From assembly GCF_017654505.1 (NCBI RefSeq), contig NC_054558.1, positions 15,413,278 through 15,477,277 of the forward strand: a stretch of 64,000 nt of DNA, given 5' to 3'. The translations under genes were made by a program, and so were the position numbers. Below, piece after piece: positions 37,757 through 46,995 of the stretch (positions within the stretch are counted from its first letter, which is position 1; the number at the start of each line of letters is the position of its first letter). The notes beneath the pieces were generated by a model that did no database searches, was not told the DNA's origin, and saw only the letters and a list, made by a program, of their open reading frames with translations. This stretch comes from Polyodon spathula. Taxonomy: Eukaryota; Chordata; Actinopteri; Acipenseriformes; Polyodontidae.

Positions 37757-37928
37757 GGCCAATCGCTCACAGCGGTTACCTTCTCGCATCATTTAGGGGT
37801 TTGTTACAAGAGATTGGCAGTACTGTACCTGACCTCACAATGCTGAAAGCTATAGAAAAAAATACTCACTGTAAATATCAGGGGCAGCATTTTAAAATCA
37901 AAACAATCCAACGACTCCCATGAAGAGA

Positions 37929-37934
37929 AATAAA
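37929..37934 (+). terminator. pitpnb: Candidate proximal poly(A) signal, sp2-like transcript
   Basis: AATAAA in 'gaagagaaataaaatgcac', 173 bp after the stop codon; the downstream region is not notably GT-rich. Confidence 0.35.
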
Positions 37935-37996
37935 ATGCACTATAGCAACAAAAAATACTAATTGGTATTAGAGGAGTAGGTCCAAAACCTGGTTAA

Positions 37997-38188
37997 GGAG
38001 GGGGGTCCTCCCCCCCCCCCCCCTTTTTTTTTTGATGTTTTATTTACTTGTTTTTGAACAAAAAACAGGAGACAGTAGTACTGGACAATTAAAGACAAAA
38101 ACCAGGGGGAGGGCGGGGGTCGCGGGCCACCCCTCTGTCATCAGTTTTCCTGTTAATTTCTGTTTTTAACCCCTCCCGCCCCCACCCC
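37997..38188. repeat. G-run/C-run cluster with hairpin potential
   Basis: It contains 'ggaggggggtcctcccccc' opening a run of about 14 C followed by 10 T, then 'gggggagggcggggg' (about 38104-38118) and 'cccctcccgcccccacccc' (about 38170-38188). The first part can fold as a hairpin. The later blocks can form G-quadruplexes or i-motifs. It lies in the presumed sp2 3' UTR. Confidence 0.75.
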
Positions 38189-39617
38189 TTTTACATTGTC
38201 ACCATCTCTGTTTTGAATCCAGGTTTTAAATGTCCACTACAGTTATACTGAAGACTCGACTTTTTGTTAGGTCTTGCTCTCTCCTAGCTTACAAAGTATT
38301 TCTGTTTGTTCTGCCTTTGAATGCAAGTAAAGGCCGACGATGGCCTGAAGCTTTGAATCTTCACTCATGTAGTAACCTTGGGCAGCCAGAGAGAGTCCAG
38401 TTAAATGATTGCTGTCTGGGTCAGGAAACCACGAAAGCACTGCCTCAAGTGAAGCGTGGGTAACAAGGTTTGAAGCGCTTAGGCCTTTGCTTGTTTGTAT
38501 TTCTCTTTGCTGGACTTTATCGCAAGCACTTGCCCTCAAAATATGCTGGAAAACGGCATTATTTTTTCATGTGATGGAATAAGAGATTTCATAGGGGCTT
38601 TGTTTAGAAAATATAAAACGCTGCTGCTGATGACTCCAGGCATTGTAATTCTGCCCCCCTGTTGGATCAAGTTCATTAGAGCTGAATTTTACATATTCGG
38701 GCAAATATTCTGAAATGTTTTTGTAATTAAGATCCTCCAGGTTTTAATAGCATTAGAATTTCAATTAAAAAAGTGAAAGGATACATGCTTTGTGGCAGGG
38801 CAGTGCTTGACTTCTGCATTCATCTTTTCATACCATCCTTGCTATCCAAATAGGCCTTTTTTCATGAAAGGATCTAATGAGGAGACCAGTATGTGGGACA
38901 GAAATCTGCTGCTTGTTCAAACCTGACTGCGGTTTGTTCCTTGCTAATTTACAATGTGCCGCAATAAGGGATGAGTGTCTAGGGATAGACATTTTATTTG
39001 TTCTTTGTAAATCTAGCAGCAATTTATCTCAATTTAACATGCATTTGATAATTGCTATAGGCACTTGCACGTTTGTTTTGTTTTGGATGTTTTTTTTATT
39101 TTAAATTCTGTGACACATTTACAAGCTGCAATGATGTCCAGTTGTTGTTCTGAAGTTGTTCCACTCTCTGGGTCATATCTCTTACCATGAGGATAATAAA
39201 GCTATCTCTGTGAGCAGTAGTAAAAGTGGTTTTATTAACTTTGAGTAACTTCTAATTCATCAATATCAGACGTATGTCTATCCCTGGAATATAAGATTTG
39301 CAGGCATCACATTTCCTTAACCATCACTGAAAAACAGAGTTTACTTTCTGTACAGCGTCATTGTTTTGGGCGGGGGGGGTTGCAAATGTACAGTATAATC
39401 ATGATTTAAAAGATACCTTACTTGCAAAATCGACTACTGTTAATTTTCTGAACTGTGGATAATTTTAAATGTTTTGTTTTTGTTTTTTTTGTTTTTTCAA
39501 TCATCTGTGGAAATTCAGGGGAAATTTGTAGCAATGTAAAATGTTATACTTTTTCTTCTGCGGTTTCATTTGTGAGCTGTAAGAGATATATAGGCAGTGG
39601 AACTAAACTGAATATCT

Positions 39618-39623
39618 AATAAA
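39618..39623 (+). terminator. pitpnb: Candidate distal poly(A) signal, sp2-like transcript
   Basis: AATAAA in 'tatctaataaatttgaac' with a T-rich downstream element within 30 bp. A further AATAAA at 39195-39200 is also possible. Confidence 0.4.
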
Positions 39624-41765
39624 TTTGAACACAAAGTACAGTTTTTATTTGCCTCTTTTCCTTACTTTGTCCTGCTTCAGAACAGTAGGTTATTTTTTTG
39701 CCGGTTATTTTTTAAACAATGCACCCCCATAAATAAAAAATAAAATAATAATCTAGCCTAGCAGTTACTGTATTCATTAGTTTAATGACAGTACATATGA
39801 TTAAAAATGATTCCTTTGCCACAAATCAAAGAACGGTCATAGTTTGTGTTCCAGTTCGAGACTACATTGAGCTTCCAACAGGAAGAATATAGGGACTGCA
39901 CCTCCGGTGGACTGCTATCCTAACACGTCTTAATTAGGCTTGGGCCCTACTGGTGGTTTTGTACTGGTTTCCACTGGGGCTTGTTTGTGACCATGAAACT
40001 CCTTTCACTTAAGGAGACCCAATCTGCATTGAAACGGGTACGTTTTTCACGTTTACATTTGCACGTCGGCCATCTCAAAAAGAAAAAATGGTATGTTAAA
40101 TAAAAAAATGAAATTGCCTTACACATGAGTTAACCTTAAACATTCATTGCTAATTGGTGCATTAGACACTAGTAAGGTATGCAAAAAAAAAAAAAAAATC
40201 TGGTAAGTAAAAATATTGAAACTTCTGCTTTTCTTGTCATTGAATTATCGGTAAGTCTTGTATACCAGTGTTGGCACGGCAAATATGTAAAGAAAACGAC
40301 TGCTTAATAATGGACCAGAAGACAATGATGGTATATTTGTAGTTAATACGGATTTTCTAAACATGTATTTGTTATAAACTAAAGAGGATTTTACACACTT
40401 TAAAGGTGGCAGCCTTTAACACAGGTAGGTGGAGGCATTATAGGCTTGTGAATCAGCCTGCTGTGCCACTACTGGAACACTGCTGCCTTCTGCTCAAGGG
40501 GCATTACAAGAAGGCTGAGAAATTTGGAGGCAGTGGAGGCCAGCTGCAATCTGAGAGGGTTACCATTCACTTTCATTATTTGTTAATTGTTGGTTTCAAT
40601 CTTTCATCCTCTTGCCTACGCGGAGCATCTGATTGTTGTGAAGACAACTTTAACAAACCAAGTGCATTGTAAATCATTGCGACAGCAGAGAGAATGAATG
40701 GTTGCCATGCCTGCTGGTCTTCAGGCTTTCTTGCTGAATCTAAATTGTTTTCAGAAGAAACAAGCCCTCTAAGGCTCTGTTAAAGCACACTTAAAGCCTA
40801 CTACCGTTTTTTGGTTGTGTGTCGTCAGCAAGGACAGTACATTGCATATTCTCAAAACAATTTGTATAGTGGCTGCACAGTGACACCTTTTCTGGCATCA
40901 TATTTTAGGAAGACTACAGTGAGGTAAGTGTGTTTCAGTTTTGAAAATCTGATAAGACGACCATGGGGTTCTATGTCTTAACAGCTACAATTTGTGCCCA
41001 CTGTCAAATCAAAACGTTGCTTTAACCCAAATTTCATTTTTTAATTATACTTTTTTTTTTTTAATAATAATGCACAAGGTAATGCAGATTGTACAGCATA
41101 TCATGTTTTTTTTACCCACAGCCCATCTTGAAAAGAAAGAAGAATCTAAACATTTAGAAATGGTGAGATCCAAGATATAGAAAATAGGCACCAGTTTCTA
41201 AAATTAGTTTCTGTGTTAATTGAAATGTCTGATTAACTGAATTAATAATATCAATAACTTATGATAATGATCTCTTCATGAAATATGGTCATGGAAGTAG
41301 GCTTTATTTTTAATGCTAATAAATCACGAAATTCAAAATAACCGTTTTTAAGTAAAACATTTTCAGCTTTTTAAAGTGCGGCGTTATGGTATCTCCAAAA
41401 GAAAAAAAAAAAAAAAAGCTCTTCCTGCGTCAACTCCTTGTGCCTGTTAATCCAGAAATGGCTGGCTGGAGACACTCAAACACAACTTTCCTGAACACCC
41501 ACCCTTTTGTCCATTGATCTGTAATGCGTTCTGACAACGGTGATAATCACAGCCACTGGCGCATCCTGAATTCTGCAACAGGCCAAGGCATGGATCGCCA
41601 TATGAAACCGGGAGAGTGGCTCGCACTGTTTATTAATGCAGCTTCGAAACAAAAGCTTCGCCTGCGGGCATCGGAGTGCAAGCTGGCTCACAACACTTCA
41701 GAATGCCGATTCCACATCTCTGCTTTCTCACGCAACGCTGCTTTTTCCAAGAGACTTAAAAACAA

Positions 41766-41787
41766 CCCCCCCCCCCCCAACAACCCC

Positions 41788-41818
<31 letters not shown>
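41766..41818. repeat. Poly-C tracts followed by poly-A
   Basis: A run of 13 C, then 'aacaa', then a run of 25 C, then 9 A. Homopolymer C of this length is unusual; its true length may be uncertain because of sequencing or assembly. Confidence 0.9.
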
Positions 41819-41819
<1 letters not shown>

Positions 41820-43789
41820 AAGAGTTTCAACAGAAATGATTTCTGTCAGTGAGACTGAGAAACCTGAAGAGTTTATTTTGAAAGTTTTCTAGCTGAATAG
41901 AAGGTTGACATAACTAGGAAGAAAATGAGTAGGCTTCATGTTTGGGATTTGTTTTGAAGAAAGTTTGCACCTGGTATATTTGGAAACTAACCTCATCAAA
42001 CTAACAAAAACAATGTCCTATTTTTATATATAATATCCTGTTCCAGGGCCCACATTGTACTGACAGTGGCACCACAAATATTCACAAAGGACAGAGGTCT
42101 CAAAGATGGGGAATTGTGCCGGCAATTGAAATACTTACTGTGAAAGTTGTTTCACCTTTAATGACTCTGACAAAGGGTGTATTTGTAACGTGACAATAGA
42201 CAAGTTAATTCCTGCAAAAATACCGTAATCATGTTTATTTTGGCTATTATAATAGGTTCCCAAAAAAGTTATTTTAATTGTAGTAATGTTTTGGAGAAAA
42301 AACAAACAATTTAACACATTTTATTGCTGTTGATTAAATAATCTGTAATGCTATCTATAACTTTAAATGCAGAACGAAGGTAGTGTGAGAGAGTGACCAT
42401 TTAAATTTTGTTTTTCTTTTTTAAACAATTGAACCGAATGTGTGCCACTATGTATGTAATACAGAAGGCCCAAGCTGGGAACTGATTAAAATCCATCCAA
42501 TTCATATGTTGGACATATTTAAATTGACCACTTATCCAATTGCTTTTGAATGTAAGGACATTCTTCAGCACAATTCTTAAGTTATTAGGAGCATATAGAG
42601 GTATCTGTCATATCACATGTACATTGTTATGTGAGCATACTGTGGATCTAGGTCAATGGGATCTAATCTCATATTCCTGATGGCTCTTGTTTTGTATTGA
42701 CAGACGTGGCATGGGGTGTATCTCAGTGACTAGCTTGTTTTCAGTTTGACGTTTCAATTTATTTTGTTTTCAGAACAAACTGTTTCAAGTATATATTTTT
42801 CTCCAGTCTCAATTGACTAATCGGATCAGACAAGTAAGTGTTTAGAAACTGGTGGAATCCAATCCTTGTTTAGGTGATTAGATTACGCTGTTTTGTATAG
42901 TGGAGCTTTAGCCAAAATGAAAGGCTCCTCCCATTTCCAGGCCAGCCCCCTGTGTGATCCTGGTGCTGTGCGGTCTTGCGGAACGGGCCCTGCTGTAAGC
43001 AATCTTAGAAAACCAGACTGAGCTCCCTGGATCTGCGCAGTATGTCATAACTGAAAAACCTTGCATGGTGTCTCTTTTTAGAATTACTGTCAAATGACTA
43101 AATAGTGGCTGCTCAGAGTTTAGGAGATCAGTGCTAAAGGTTTAGGATGGATTACATGGTTTGTGTGCACAGGGCACGCATACACAAACACATTTTAGTC
43201 TTTTTGAAGCCCTCAGTAATTTTGGACAAAATATGATTCTTTTGTTAACTTTGTACATGCAGCTTTAGCGGGTGATAAACCTTGCTTATATTCACATTGT
43301 TTTACATTTCCCCGAGATCTAGTGTACTCTACTGTAAAATTGGTTTTACTAACCAATGCAGTTTTTTATGCATTATTTCAAGAAAACAATCTAATTATAA
43401 TCTGCAATTAAGACGCTTCAAATGTCATCTTTATTTTTCCATCTTTCCCTTAGAGAAAATATATGAAACAGAGTAATGATACACTTCACTGTAAACTGGT
43501 ACACAGTACCTAATTGTAACCCTGGGTGTCTTTTGGTGTGATTATACAGTACTATGAGGGCAGTTTAAATGTCACATCGTCATGGGATTTCTTTGGAATC
43601 AGAAAGTAATTGAAAGGAGTCTGTAACTAGGAATTCTACAGGCAGAGTAAAATGACTCAATGATTGAAAAGAAAAGGTGAAAAAATACATTAAGCTACTT
43701 TTAATATGGTTTATGATAAAAAAAATATATTTTAACATTCCCAATGGGTTATATTCATACCTCATAGGTAAATAAACTAGGGAACTACT

Positions 43790-44045
43790 TGGCACTCTGA
43801 TTGAAATGAATGGCATATTGTTGCAAGAGGGAGGGTGGTCTGGATACACTGTGGTCCTTGGAAGACATTTTATTTTCACATGGTGGGCGCTCCCAAGTAA
43901 ATCTTGAGACATGTATTGCCCAGTTGATTTATGACCCATGATGTGCAATATGTTTCAAAAACATAACCCTGCAATTCGGGCAACACGGGACACAGTAAAG
44001 GTAACATAATGCGTTTCATGTAAACTCTGCAGTGTTCTGTAACTT
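43790..44045. repeat. Interspersed repeat, family A copy 2
   Basis: It shares with 290-480 the boxes 'tctggatacactgtg', 'gacccatgatgtg' (there 'tcccatgatgtg') and 'aaaggtaacataatgcgttt'. The right end reads 'catgtaaactctgcagtgttc'. It lies immediately left of the Tc1 element at 44077. Confidence 0.55.
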
Positions 44046-44078
44046 TAATATATCAAACCATCCAATATCTCATATATA

Positions 44079-44276
44079 CAGTACTTTACAAAAGTTATTG
44101 GCAGGTGTGAAAAAATGCTGTAAAGTAAGAATGCTTTCAAAAAGACATGTTAATAGTTTATATTTATCAATTAACAAAATGCAAAGTGAGTGAACAGAAG
44201 AAAAATCTACATCAAATCCATATTTGGTGTGACCACCCTTTGCCTTCAAAACAGCATCAATTCTTCTAGCTACACT
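44079..44276 (+). repeat. Left terminal inverted repeat of Tc1-like element
   Basis: It pairs with 45463-45655 in inverted orientation; the innermost matched part is 'aacagcatcaattcttctag'. Confidence 0.88.
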
Positions 44277-44498
44277 TGCACAAAGTCAGGGATTTTGTAG
44301 GCATATAGTAAGTTGTATGATTAAACAATTATACCAAACAGATGCTAATGATCATAAATTCAATATGTAGGTTGAAACACAATCATTAACTGAAACAGAA
44401 ACAGCTGTGTAGGAGGAATAAAACTGGGTGAGGAACAGCCAAACTCAGCTTACAAGGTGAGGTTGCTGAAGACAGTTTACTGTCAAAAGTCATACACC

Positions 44499-45652
44499 AT
44501 GGCAAGACTGAGCACAGCAACAAGACACAAGGTAGTTATACTACATCAGCAAGGTCTCTCCCAGGCAGAAATTTCAAGGCAGACAGGGGTGCTGTCCAAG
44601 CTCTTTTGAAGAAGCACAAAGAAACGGGCAACGTTGAGGACTGTAGACGCAGTGGTCGGCCAAGGAAACTTACTGCAGCAGATGAAAGACACATCATGCT
44701 TGCTTCCCTTCGCAATCGGAAGATGTCCAGCAATGCCATCAGCTCAGAATTGGCAGAAAACAGTGGGACCCTGGTACACCCATCTACTGTCCGGAGAAGT
44801 CTGGTCAGAAGTGGCCTTCATGGAAGACTTGTGGCCAAAAAGCCATACCTCCGACGTGGAAACAAGGCCAAGCGACTCAACTATGCACGAAAACACAGGA
44901 ACTGGGGTGCAGAAAAATGGCAGCAGGTGCTCTGGACTGATGAGTCAAAATTTGAAATATTTGGCTGTAGCAGAAGGCAGTTTGTTTGCTGAAGGACTGG
45001 AGAGCGGTACACAAATGAGTGTCTGCAGGCAACAGTGAAGCATGGTGGAGGTTCCTTGCAAGTTTGGGGCTGCATTTCTGCAAATGGAGTTGGGGATTTG
45101 GTCAGAATTAATGGTCTCCTCAATGCTGAGAAGTACAGGCAGATACTTATCCATCATGCAATACCATCAAGGAGGCATCTGATTGGCCCCAAATTTATTC
45201 TGCAGCATGACAATGACCCCAAACATACAGCGAAAGTCATTAAGAACTATCTTCAGTGTAAAGAACAACAAGGAGTCCTGGAAGTGATGGTATGGCCCCC
45301 ACAGAGCCCTGATCTCAACATCATCGAGTCTGTCTGGGATTACATGAAGAGAGAGAAGCAACTGAGGCTGCCTAAATCCACAGAAGAGCTGTGGTTAGTT
45401 CTCCAAGATGTTTGGGCCAACCTACCTGCCGAGTTCCTTCAAAAACTGTGTGCAAGTGTACCTAGAAGAATTGATGCTGTTTTGAAGGCAAAGGGTGGTC
45501 ACACCAAATATGGATTTGATGTAGATTTTTCTTCTGTTCACTCACTTTGCATTTTGTTAATTGATAAATATAAACTATTAACATGCCTATTTTTGAAAGC
45601 ATTCTTACTTTACAGCATTTTTTCACACCTGCCTAAAACTTTTGCACAGTAG
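44499..45652 (+). pseudogene. Tc1 transposase pseudogene
   Basis: The ATG at 44499 opens MARLSTATRHKVVILHQQGL, the first helix-turn-helix of the paired-like DNA-binding domain. A small deletion near 44585-44595 then shifts the frame and leads to an early TGA. The rest of the protein continues in another frame from about 44595. It has GRPRKL (AT-hook-like, between the two HTH parts), SGLHGRLVAKKPYL, then VLWTDESKFEIFG with the first catalytic Asp, an in-frame TGA at 44990-44992, then VKHGGGS and VWGCI. FILQHDNDPKHTA carries the second Asp and SPDLNIIESVWDYMK the final catalytic Glu. The DDE residues are therefore all present, and only two obvious lesions break it. Confidence 0.92.
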
Positions 45653-45654
45653 TG

Positions 45655-45655
<1 letters not shown>
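45463..45655 (-). repeat. Right terminal inverted repeat of Tc1-like element
   Basis: It is the complement of 44079-44276, from 'ctagaagaattgatgctgtt' to the terminal 'ttttgcacagta'. The outermost bases differ slightly from the left end, with the microsatellite starting there. Confidence 0.88.
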
Positions 45656-45744
<89 letters not shown>

Positions 45745-45745
45745 C
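45651..45745. repeat. (TG)n/(TA)n microsatellite
   Basis: Alternating tg units, then about 30 ta units, ending in catacac. It is directly attached to the Tc1 end, suggesting growth from the TA target or insertion beside an existing tract. Confidence 0.93.
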
Positions 45746-46039
45746 ACCTTCTCACAATCACTGATTTTGAAGTGCTTTTACATTTTTCATATTGGACATG
45801 AATATAAAATAGATGCTTAACTGAAAATGCTTGTACACACATGGCATAATATTTAGCAACCAGCCTCGATCTAAAAGTATTTCATTTTAAATATAAAGTA
45901 ATGCATCACAAAACATAATTGAAACTCATAAATCTTCTGCAAAGTGCTTAAATTACATAAAAGAAGAACATCAAAATAATTAACCTGGGATTTGTTTTTC
46001 TCGACAGGACCGTTTTGGGATCAAACGGTGACTCTGAGC

Positions 46040-46095
46040 CAGAAAGGCACTGATGGGCCGAATGACCTCTCATTCATAAATTCTATTCAATTCTC
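46040..46095 (+). mobile_element. LINE 3'-tail end fragment
   Basis: 'gatgggccgaatgacctctc' is the terminal part of the same LINE tail (compare 'atgggctgaatgg' at about 36080). Confidence 0.5.
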
Positions 46096-46600
46096 ACAAG
46101 ACCACCTTTTTGTTTGTTTGTCCAAGATTAACTATAAAACAGCTGAGGCTCTATTTCCAAACAAGGGAAAATACATTCAAGATTTATTGTTTTGTACTGT
46201 GTTTTTTTTTTTTTTTTTTTTTAATAGTCATTTGATAGACCTTTTTTGTTAAGTTGGTTCATATAACCTTGTTGTGCACCCTATTCTATGGAATTAAAGA
46301 CAAGCACAAGTTAAGCAGAGCATGCTGTTTTAGCAGAGGGAGGGGATTACTAACGGCTGGACGAGCCTGTGTGTACAGCTCAGAGAGAGCTTGTGTTTCT
46401 CAGAGCGAAAGGTCAAGAAAAAAAGCGCTGTTGCGAGGGCCTGGAAGAATGTTTTGTGTGTTGTACAGTGATTGGTGTTTAGAGTTCTCAAGTGTGCTCC
46501 ATGACAGGGCTATTATCTTTAAGGACTTTCTTAATAGAAAAATGGGTCAAATGATTATTAACTGTTAACAAATGTTCATTTTGTGTTAATAGATAATCTG

Positions 46601-46769
46601 CAGGGTGTCCCAGAAATCAGACATCATGCTTGTTAATATTGGTTCTCTGTTTCTTTCAGGTATAAAATGTGTTTTAATAGGAACAAATTCAAGTAATTCA
46701 GATTTAAGAGAGCATCCTAATTGGCATTATATACAATATAATATTGCCTATAACTTGTGGAACACCCTG
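46601..46769. mobile_element. MITE-like element with short inverted ends
   Basis: It starts CAGGGTGTCCCAGAA and ends TTGTGGAACACCCTG. The ends are inverted repeats (CAGGGTGTCCC against CAGGGTGTTCC on the complement) around 169 bp of AT-rich DNA with a chance 62-codon ORF. The superfamily is not determined. Flanks are AT-rich without an obvious target-site duplication. Confidence 0.6.
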
Positions 46770-46858
46770 TATATTAACCTGTTCATAAACTAATTAAACC
46801 TTATTTGCTAAACATTCGTACAGTATTATCTTTTAAAAACGGATCCTTATTTCAGTGA

Positions 46859-46995
46859 ACATAAGAAATATATGAACCAGAAGAGGCCATTCAGCCCATC
46901 TATCCTCATCTGATTCCTGGTTTGATATCAAAACTTTGTCAAGTTGGGTCTTAAAGGATCCAAGTGATTCAGCAACCACATGAGTGCAAAGAATT
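46859..46995 (-). mobile_element. LINE 3'-tail fragment, reverse orientation
   Basis: 'acataagaaatatatgaacc', 'agaagaggccattcagccca', 'atcaaaactttgtcaagttg' and 'ggtcttaaaggatccaagtg' match the complement of the tail at 35930-36115. Confidence 0.72.

Larger units (their letters stand above)
37757..39650 (+). other. pitpnb: Likely 3' UTR of the sp2-like transcript
   Basis: Non-coding sequence following the TGA. Candidate signals are AATAAA at 37929, 39195 and 39618. The last is followed by T-rich, GT-containing sequence (cagtttttatttgcctctt) and would give a UTR of about 1.9 kb; the first would give about 0.2 kb. The stretch contains a striking cluster of G and C runs (37997-38188). Confidence 0.45.
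39651..44076. other. Intergenic region
   Basis: No gene was recognised. Splice-like motifs around 40912-40926, 41120-41160 and 42775-42835 do not assemble into a reading frame. The content is AT-rich unique sequence, a poly-A tract (about 40183-40198), the C tracts at 41766-41818 and a family A repeat at 43790-44045. Confidence 0.6.
44077..45655 (+). mobile_element. Tc1-like transposon, near full length, inactive
   Basis: It begins at a TA with cagtactttacaaaagtt and ends with aaaacttttgcacagta. Inverted repeats of about 195 bp (44079-44276 and 45463-45655) match over most of their length and include the boxes 'ggcaggtgtgaaaaaatgctg', 'aaagtgagtgaacagaag' and 'tttggtgtgaccaccctttg'. Long inverted repeats like these are the IR/DR type of fish and frog Tc1 elements. 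Its length of about 1.58 kb is typical. The single encoded transposase is disrupted, so the copy is non-autonomous. A TG/TA microsatellite abuts the right end. Confidence 0.93.

Noticed and set aside
37495..37923. 142-codon + strand ORF overlapping the alternative terminal exon
   Set aside because: It uses another frame than the PITP exon and shows no domain; the exon frame has strong family identity.
42775..42835. Exon-like segment between TTTTCAG and GTAAGTG
   Set aside because: Splice-like borders exist but no conserved frame, and nothing nearby forms a gene. Similar decoys occur at 40912-40926 and 41120-41160.
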